From Ligula intestinalis (taxonomy: Eukaryota > Platyhelminthes > Cestoda > Diphyllobothriidea > Diphyllobothriidae), in the NCBI GenBank assembly GCA_036362985.1, contig JAYGXS010000003.1, forward strand, positions 78,834,205 to 78,898,204: a stretch of 64,000 nucleotides of DNA, read 5' to 3'. Position numbers and translations under genes: made by a program. Below are positions 56,737 to 64,000 of the stretch, one piece after another (within the stretch, counting starts at the first letter, position 1; the number at the start of each line of letters is the position of its first letter). The notes beneath the pieces are model-generated. The model worked only from the letters and a program-made list of their open reading frames with translations, was not told the DNA's origin and ran no database searches.

Positions 56737-59081
56737 ACGGTCAAAGTGAAAAATAAAAAGTCTTTTGTCTTAGCCCAAAGATATCTAGATTTTGGTGACG
56801 AGGTTACTCACTGATTGGACGCGTTTAATGCCTTCTATGTAAGGTCAAGTGTAAGAGATACTACGTAGCGAGAATATGGGAGAATTGTGCATTAAATGTA
56901 TCTACTCAACTAGGTAAACATGAAACGAGCAAGTAAACTTCCAAAGTTTTGTTAAACGCACTAACGCTACCTAAGCGATTGAAAATCTGAAATACTCTAC
57001 TAGTATCATCGGACGTTTTGCTCGAAGGCAGAAAAGTGCATTCTGTAATTTGGCTTTCTCAAGCGTTCAAATTCGGAAAAGGCCGCCGCCACCGTCCTCG
57101 ACCGATACCACATTCCGTCAGAAAGGCGAGTATCTCTAAAATGACTTTGGTCGAGCGTGCAACCAAATACTGGCCGTGGCGGGGGATATTCTTAAGACTG
57201 CTGATACGACGTCTTTTGGTCTATTCGAATTGCTTCGCATGTCTTTCGGTTGTATCGATGACATCTTAAGCGGTCTCCCCTTTACGTTCGTGAGCATTAG
57301 CAACATTCCAGTGCTAAGATGAGGGTTCGGTTGACGCAAGGAAAGATGGTCAGTAGTTCATCTAATGAACACGGGGCCTCCAATAATAGTATTGCCTACA
57401 TGCCGGCACGAAGTTGGTCTTGGTGACATACATGTCCGAGGAGTAGTGATGCAGTGTGGGCGTGGTGTTCGCTGCTGCCCGATGCCCGCGTAGCTCCTGA
57501 CGCCACAGACAAGGTCACTCAGAGCATAGGACCTTACGCAAATATGCTTTTCGGCTTGCCTCAGACGACACACAAACCGGCGCACGAGACACAGACGGCC
57601 AACGCCAGGGTCTACCTTCGTACGATCAATCCAATGCCTATTAAGACAGAGCGAAGATTCGGCGGCAGCCCGCGATTACTGACACCATAACTCACTCGGC
57701 ATTCCACCCCTGAGCGGGGCGGACGCGTCGGCGTTATTCACACGGTCGAATGCCATGCTAGACCGAACCACTCTTTTTCCTAACCTATCTACTATCGTTC
57801 TGCAGAATAAACCATTCCTAAAATATGCCCTTCCTAAAAATTTTTTTATCTCCTAAGGAAACGGGCCCGGAAAATCACAGCCTTGAAGGGTTAAACCGTA
57901 ATAGCCGTAACTCTCCGCGATATGGGCAGTGATGGCGGGTTCTAATCTTTGTGTTGTGCTCCCAGCGTCAGCCCACCAGTCCTTTTGCGATGGATTCGCA
58001 AGTGACAGGCAAGGCCGATGCGGAGGGGAACGTGCAGTTGTAGTACGGGCATATTAGGGCTTCAGATTCGATAGAGGGTTCAGGTGTGGGAATGTGGGTT
58101 ATATGAGGCGGGTAATGTGTCGGAGTGAGGTGGAGGAATTTGCGGGATGAGTGAAACCGGTAGATGAGGGCAGCGAGGCACCTGTTGTGGCGGTTGCTGC
58201 CATCAACTTACTGTGCACAGAAAGGTCTGTTGGACGATTTGACGCCTTAGACGTAGAGGACGTCGGAGAGGGCGGGGTGCAGGAATGCTGGAGGTGGCCG
58301 ATTAAGCCAATGCGTGCGCAGAAGGTGCGTTGACAACCCTGACACGTTGGAAGGGATTGGACAGTGTGTGTCCGTTGATTGTGAGACTTGCCAGCCGTGT
58401 GCTTTGCCTTGGCGGTGACAATCCGACCGGCCTCGTAGATTGCTGCGCATGTTTTTACCATTCATATCCAAGCACGTCGGTCATAAGCTGGTTCATCCCA
58501 GGTTGCCGATTTGATTTGGAGACGCTTCAGAGAGTTCTTCAGAACATCTTTGTAGCGCTTCTTTTGTCAGCATTTGCGACAAGCACCTACAGTGATATCT
58601 GTATAAAAACATAGTCTCTTGGGTAGTTGGTTATCGGCCATCCACACCTGGTGACCGCTCAAGCGCATTTATGTCTGCCTGAACATGGCCTGGATGCTGA
58701 GAACTGGCGTTCTCTGCCAGAATTCCGTGTCCGAAATACTTTGCCGTCAGCGAATCTTCAGTACCCTTCGAGCTTGGTTGGCGTAGATTGTCCAAGTCTC
58801 CACTGCATAGGAGACTGTTTCGAGCATGACAGCCTTATACATCTTCAGTTAAGTTGACATTTGAAGACTGTGACGATGCCATACGGAGACTTGGAGCCGG
58901 CCGATGCTTTAGCTGGCTTCGGAAATCCTGCGAGCAACTTCGCCCTTGATGAGAGTGTTGCGGGAGAGCGTGCTGCCGAGATAGGGAAATTTGGCCACGT
59001 TGTGGAGATCGGCGTCATTGACGGTGATGCGTGTGGCGTTGTAGTCAACACCCGGCGACGGTTGGTGCATGACCACTGTGT

Positions 59082-59474
59082 AGCGACCTTGTACTCTAAA
59101 AAATGACAGTCCCGCATGTCTGGCTTTCGCATGCGCCAGCGCGTCGGACGTGTCAAGGTCGGGACTTGTCTGGCCTCACTAGCCAATCACTTCTCCAGGC
59201 GAGGCCAGTGCACAAACTGCGGGGGCGTTGTTTACGCTCAGTCACTCACGGAACAGACGATCAACTGTTCGGTTGCAGACCTCCAGGCCGACAGGCATGC
59301 GACTCTGGACTCCGTCCCACTCATGGCTGGAGTGCACTCGTCTGGCAGTCCCTTACCCATTACTCATATTCTACTCCTTCTAACCTTATGAACTCATTCC
59401 TAGCAGTCCGACCTTCCACGTCTTAAGGTATCCTACCAGCTTATAAATGTGGCCGGACTACTTCGTATCCCACA
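59082..59474. mobile_element. Unclassified insertion in the RTE (B2 copy)
   Basis: The counterpart of 25932-26318. Flanks are ACTGTGT (59075-59081, one mutation) and ACTGTTT (59475-59481). Confidence 0.6.
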
Positions 59475-61092
59475 ACTGTTTCCGCCTTGCTCGAAGTTCG
59501 CGCATTGTGCGACGAAGAAGTACGTACTCCTCTGCATTGCCACTTCGGTTTTCGTGTTCAGAGTGCAGTCGCGGGTTATGAACTGTGGTCGTGGAGACGC
59601 GCGATGGGGCCTGCATTTGCTGAATGTTGATGAGGCGTCCATCAGCTCTTTAGTTGATTGGGATTCCGGAAGACTCGTCACGGTAGCTGGCCATCAGCTT
59701 GGCAGAGAACATGAGAATGAAGATGCTGGCCGCAGAGAGACAACCCTGCTTTAATCCATTGGTCACCGCAAAGGCTTCAGGCATCGTCTGGTCGTCCTTT
59801 ACTCGCTTCATCACCCCGTCGTGGAGCTGACGTACCATATAGGTGAAGAGTTCTGGACAGCCAAATTCCTGCGTAGCCTATTAGAGCGGCCTAACAACAG
59901 CCTTCGCTAACAGTAGTTTGCAAGCCATAGCCGCGTCCACAATAGGCTATCGATTGGCCTATGCCTGAGCTAACACTTTGAGCTAGACAATCAATCTATA
60001 ATTTGAAATTCTAGTTACATTTACTCACTGAGCAAACAAACAATGGGGCTGGCCACTACCTCAGGAGAGAATTTAATTGGCTCAAGGGACATCGTGGACA
60101 TACGTTTGTTTCCCTAGATTTGTTGTGCATTGAACACTCAAAGATTTCCGCTTCTGCACACTTCCTGTCATGTTCTCTCTGTAAGGGCTCACATGAGGCG
60201 TAACTAGACGGCGAATATTTTGGCCTGGGCCTCCGTTACAACAATTTGGCGAAATAATATGACGACCTGGGACTCCCTTATAAGATAATCTTTCAGAGTC
60301 CAGGGTGAGCTACCGTGTGGAAGGCTTTCCTCAGGTCCACGAACGTAGTGCAGAAGTGAGTCCGCATCTCCTGACAGTTCTCCTGCAGCTGTTGCGCGGT
60401 ACGGATCATGCGGGTGGGGCCGCGGTGACGTCAAAAACCACACTGGCTTTCATGCCCGAGTCCTTGTTCGAAGTGGCTATTGAGACGGTTTAGAAGAATG
60501 CGGGCAAAAACTTTACCAGCAATGTTCAGCAGCGATATTCCGCCGAGCCCCTTTTGCTTGTAGAGGTGGACAATAGTGGTGTACATGACATCTCGGGGAA
60601 CGTGTTCTTGTCGCCACATCTCCTGAAACAGGATGGTGAGCTGAGACATTATTTTGTGGCCACCATATTTGAAGATCTCCGCAGCGATCCCGTCGGACCT
60701 GGGTGCCTTTCTACTGGAGAGTTGCTGCACAGTCTTGATGGTTACCTCAGGGGTGGGTGGGATGTAAAGGTCAGCGTAGATTTCCACCAGCGGCAGACGG
60801 TCAATGGCAGCCTCAGGTAGAGGGTCGGTTCAGTACACTTTGGAAGTGCTCGGCCCAGTATCTCAGAAGATGCGCCTTCTCAGCATGGAGAGTGATTGCA
60901 TCAGAGCTGAGAAGTGGGGGTAGGCCTTTGCCATGTGAGCGTTGACAGGCCAGAGTGCAGCGAACAAGTTCTTTCATTCTATTTATTTCGCAAAGCCTTG
61001 ATTTTCTTCACCCTCCTCACCCTTATCAAAGCATCCTGCATATCCCTTAGACGCTGCTGTGCAAGACGACGACCTTATAGGAGTTAAGGCTA

Positions 61093-61582
61093 AGACGGTT
61101 AACCCTTACACCTACAATCTTCCAGAACCTGGTTCCTTCGGAGATAAAAAAAGTCTTGGGAAGGCCAGAGTAGAAGGAAGAGTTTATTGTGTACACACTG
61201 GAACGGAGAATAGATGGAGAGAATGTTGACTCGCGGAGTAGTGCGTCCGTTCACTATTCGGGCCGGCTCCGGAGTTACTAGAGCAGCAGGAACAGCCGGC
61301 GAATGCTTTGTCCCGGCGGCCAATGGGTCTACTGATGGCTAGACTAGCGTGTGCGCACGACCTTGAGGTTGACTAATGCTGGCTAGCCTGAGCGTGTGTT
61401 CGCGCTGAAGAGCCTGTGCGCGTCGGTCACGTCTGGCAGTACTGGCGGTCGCCCGTCCGATTGCGCATGCATCGAGGCACGCGGAAAAGCTATTTGCACG
61501 CAAGGTCCTAAGCTCTGAGTGACCTGGTCTGTGGCGTCAAGAGTTAGCATGGTCAGACAGGTCCACTACAAACTTTGTACTA
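61093..61582 (-). mobile_element. Solo-LTR-like insertion in the RTE (B2 copy)
   Basis: The counterpart of 27911-28401, with the same bounding GGCT repeats and a polyadenylation signal. It predates the unit B duplication. Confidence 0.6.
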
Positions 61583-62419
61583 GGCTGTTTTTGTGACGTC
61601 GGAAGGGCGATAGATATAGGTTTTGCGCAGGCGATTCTTCTCGGATATCAGATTTGGGCAGGGTGCGCGGGCAGGGATGCTTTTGGCGGTGGATTGCACA
61701 GTATCCCGCAGTTGACACCACGGGTTCTCCATGGAGGTGATCCCCTCTGCGAGTGTAAGGTTGTCTGGCTTTCGGGTCAGCTTAGTGCTGAAACGCAAAC
61801 GGTTAGCATGCAAGTTAAACAAATCAGTATTCAACTTGTACACCCTTCCGTTTCTGGGTTGTCGAGGCGGCATTACATTTATTTTTAGCTTCATAGGCAT
61901 TATTTAAACAGGTGTGGATGCAGGGACGGTCACCTGCGTAAGAGTTACCTAATAAGTAGACTCGCACTATCTGCATCGCATTAGCTCCACCTCTCCAGTC
62001 TGCTTTGAGTTTCCGGCCAGAGTCAAGAAGATCTTCACAGAACCAATGTATCTGATCTTGACAAAAATATATACTCATAAAAATGGTCCTCTTTGGTGCG
62101 AAACAAAATCATGTGTTGCTTATTAGCAACCCGTTTCCTTAGCGGATTTATTAATGAAATAATATTTAAAATAAGACAGACACCCTTATGTGCAAATAAA
62201 AAGTGACGTACAGTGGATGTTATAGGTGATGAAATGTGAGTTCAACATTTGATTGTGTGAGTCAGTGGACATTAGAAGTTCTGTGGTTCGTTCTTTGAGT
62301 TGACCGGAGTTTCAAACGTATTTTAACTAGAAACGATGCCAGATAAAGTCAGTATACTGGGTGCCATGAGATGAAAAATGGGCCAAACGTAACTTTTTTG
62401 ATATCCAAGGCATTTCTCA

Positions 62420-62790
62420 CTGTGTTAAACATTGCGGAAAGGAACTCGTTGCTTTTCCATAATCTATAGTAGAACGTCAATAAAAAGCACACACATTAAA
62501 ATTATATATGTTTAGAGGACACAAAGGTTCGCTCTGTGTTCATGAACTTGAAGTGACTGCAATTATGAGATGACACAGTATTCTTGGGAAAAAATAACCA
62601 AAAATTATAAACATTGTGTGCCATAAAATGTAGTAATAAACCTAAAGGTCTATAATATGCTTGACCCCGCCACAAAAAACAACTTTCAACAGGCATTTAC
62701 GCAAATGTCCAACAAATGCCGTCAATTATCCTTGTCAAGCCAAATGCAAACGATGTTCACACATTTAATATCTTTTAAGTAGTATCATTG
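62420..62790 (+). repeat. Dispersed repeat M, copy in B2
   Basis: The counterpart of 29240-29625 within the duplicated unit. Confidence 0.6.
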
Positions 62791-62876
62791 ATCGGAACAC
62801 TTGAAACAAAACGAAGATAAAAGTACTAGATTTTTAGAAGAATAAGATGCGATCACTGGAACAAGAACTTTATTTT

Positions 62877-62917
62877 CCTGACGTTTCGAATTCCCTCGGG
62901 AATCCTTAATCATAGGT
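62877..62917 (-). ncRNA. Hammerhead-ribozyme-like motif, B2
   Basis: Identical over the motif to 29696-29735: stem II with a CGAG loop, GAAAC and GUC preserved, 5' core disrupted. Confidence 0.5.
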
Positions 62918-63124
62918 GATAATAATACAGTCATGGTCATGCGCAGATAGGGTGGAGACATGCACAGGCTGCACGGTATTTATAGTTCATAATGATCATC
63001 TGCGTGTGTGTGATAATTGCTCACTTCTGTAGCCACCGCTTGGGTCTTCATTGATGCGGTACGATAGAAACACAATGAAACGGAGATGATGATGAATAAA
63101 TGGAAAAGTTTGGTTCGCCCTCCT

Positions 63125-63361
63125 TCACTTCTTGAATGCTTATATAATAATTGGTTAGTTGTTGCCCAGCGTGTCCGTATGTGATTTTACGAAACATATT
63201 ATACCAGTTATCTCGCAATCGGCAAATTCAAGCGAAAATTCGGTTGCCTTATTCTAACGTAAATCAGTCAATTTATAAACAAGAGAACTAACAATCAATC
63301 CACATGAAACAGTTTTGGAAAACAGACTTGAACTTGTGGGCTGATCGATAACAGCCATATA
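63125..63361 (-). pseudogene. Decayed copy of the candidate exon
   Basis: It matches 29942-30177 from the same ATG (63361), but the codon for Q after KLTDxR has become TAG and the donor AAG|GTAGGC has become AAG|GAGGGC. The two lesions together mean that this copy cannot give the protein fragment of copy 1. Confidence 0.5.
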
Positions 63362-64000
63362 TTAAAATTCACGTAATATGGAAGAATACATATAGGAAAA
63401 ATTGACAAAATGATTACTTTGCAACGTACAGTAAATTATATATCTGATGATAGGTAGGAGATTCGGGGATCTAACGCACGTGTGAGGTTGTTAATTTAGA
63501 TCATAGGGTTGACCTGAAGCGCAAAATACGGTTTACTGAAATTGGTTTCCGCTCATTTCAACAAAGCGTAAAAAGTAGAAGCGCAAATTGGCGAAAGCCA
63601 GCGTTTGTTGGTATCCGAGAATAAACGCTGCGGAAGAAAAATATTGTTTGTGAATGTTGCAATATCAAAGAACATGAAGAGTCGAATTTTTTAATTAAAT
63701 CTTATCACAAAATGGCACATTTTATTTTGCGTCCAAGAAATTGAAGCTAATGAACGTTTTCTCAGAAAAAGAAAAACGATTGCAGTTAATAAAAGTTTTC
63801 CCTAATAAATATGCTAAGTTTCGTACCCCAAAGTGAAGTAATAAACTAAGAAGAGACCAACATGTGTTTTAGGATGCCGAACTTACTGGTCCTATTTGAC
63901 TTTACATCAACTAGCTCGAACTTGCATTAATTTTCTCAATAACGTTGTTAAGAAGATCCCTCCGAAGTTTGGGAAAATATAGAAGAAAATTGATTAATGT

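Larger units (their letters stand above)
57840..61901 (-). pseudogene. RTE-like LINE ORF2 (B2 copy)
   Basis: Same architecture as 24665-28720. Better preserved here is the C-terminal zinc finger LPTCQGCQRTFCARIGLIGH (about 58352-58290), a C-x2-C...H arrangement typical of this RTE type. The reverse-transcriptase core is at 60787-60431 (SSRKAPRSDGIAAEIFKYGG; ISLLNIAGKVFARILLNRLN). The catalytic box near 59575 reads FITRDC rather than FADD-type. It is interrupted by the same 393-bp and LTR insertions as copy 1. Confidence 0.8.
56733..64000 (+). repeat. Duplicated unit B, copy 2 (runs off the window)
   Basis: Collinear with 23523-30806 to the final base. Small indels distinguish the copies, for example loss of the 12-G tract, an extra TTTATTTTGCG-adjacent segment near 63708, and a gap of about 32 bases near 58765. 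Confidence 0.9.

Noticed and set aside
1..64000. CRISPR arrays, bacterial operons, riboswitches, rRNA genes
   Set aside because: No regularly spaced short repeats, no Shine-Dalgarno-led gene chains and no conserved rRNA segments were seen; the sequence is eukaryotic.

Overview
This window looks like a stretch of animal nuclear DNA. It has no operons or long bacterial-type reading frames. Coding sequence is short and split by splice-like junctions, and most recognisable protein sequence comes from decayed transposable elements. Penelope-like elements (PLEs) with GIY-YIG endonucleases, CR1-like and RTE-like LINEs, a Ty3/Gypsy remnant, hAT-like elements and tRNA-derived SINEs together suggest an invertebrate. 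A parasitic flatworm (tapeworm-like) is my best guess, from the style of the RTE, CR1 and PLE families; no species can be assigned. A run of 100 N (47535-47634) shows that this is a draft scaffold.

Layout. 1-7.4 kb: anonymous DNA with a 1.19-kb tandem repeat (479-2735). 7.4-8.9 kb: Gypsy gag-protease remnant, minus strand. 9.2-11.65 kb: one hAT end, then a complete 1.52-kb non-autonomous hAT-like element. 13.4-18.8 kb: unit A1, holding an LTR, a PLE reverse-transcriptase relic, a CR1 LINE and a truncated copy of the hAT. 18.8-23.5 kb: PLE endonuclease pieces and a 2.6-kb inverted repeat. 23.5-30.8 kb: unit B1, holding an RTE LINE with two nested insertions, a hammerhead-like motif and a candidate exon. 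31.9-33.1 kb: an old copy of the inverted-repeat family. 35.6-41.1 kb: the only convincing host gene, three exons resembling an XK-related (XKR) membrane protein, with a LINE fragment and a back-to-back SINE pair in its second intron. 44.2-46.7 kb: a nearly full-length PLE (reverse transcriptase, GIY-YIG, hammerhead-like tail). 47.6-52.8 kb: A2, a second copy of unit A. 52.3-55.3 kb: the rest of the hAT and CR1, then an LTR. 55.6-56.7 kb: PLE pieces. 56.7-64.0 kb: B2, a second copy of unit B, running off the window.

The most informative structure is the pair of A...B blocks, in the same order and orientation about 33-34 kb apart. The DNA between A and B differs completely. Copy 2 keeps the intact hAT inserted in the CR1, while copy 1 lost that continuation at a PLE junction. 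Hammerhead-ribozyme-like motifs recur next to PLE remnants. No CRISPR, rRNA, origin or bacterial regulatory element was seen. Nearly every transposon frame is broken, so most coding entries are pseudogenes. Percent identities are estimates by eye.
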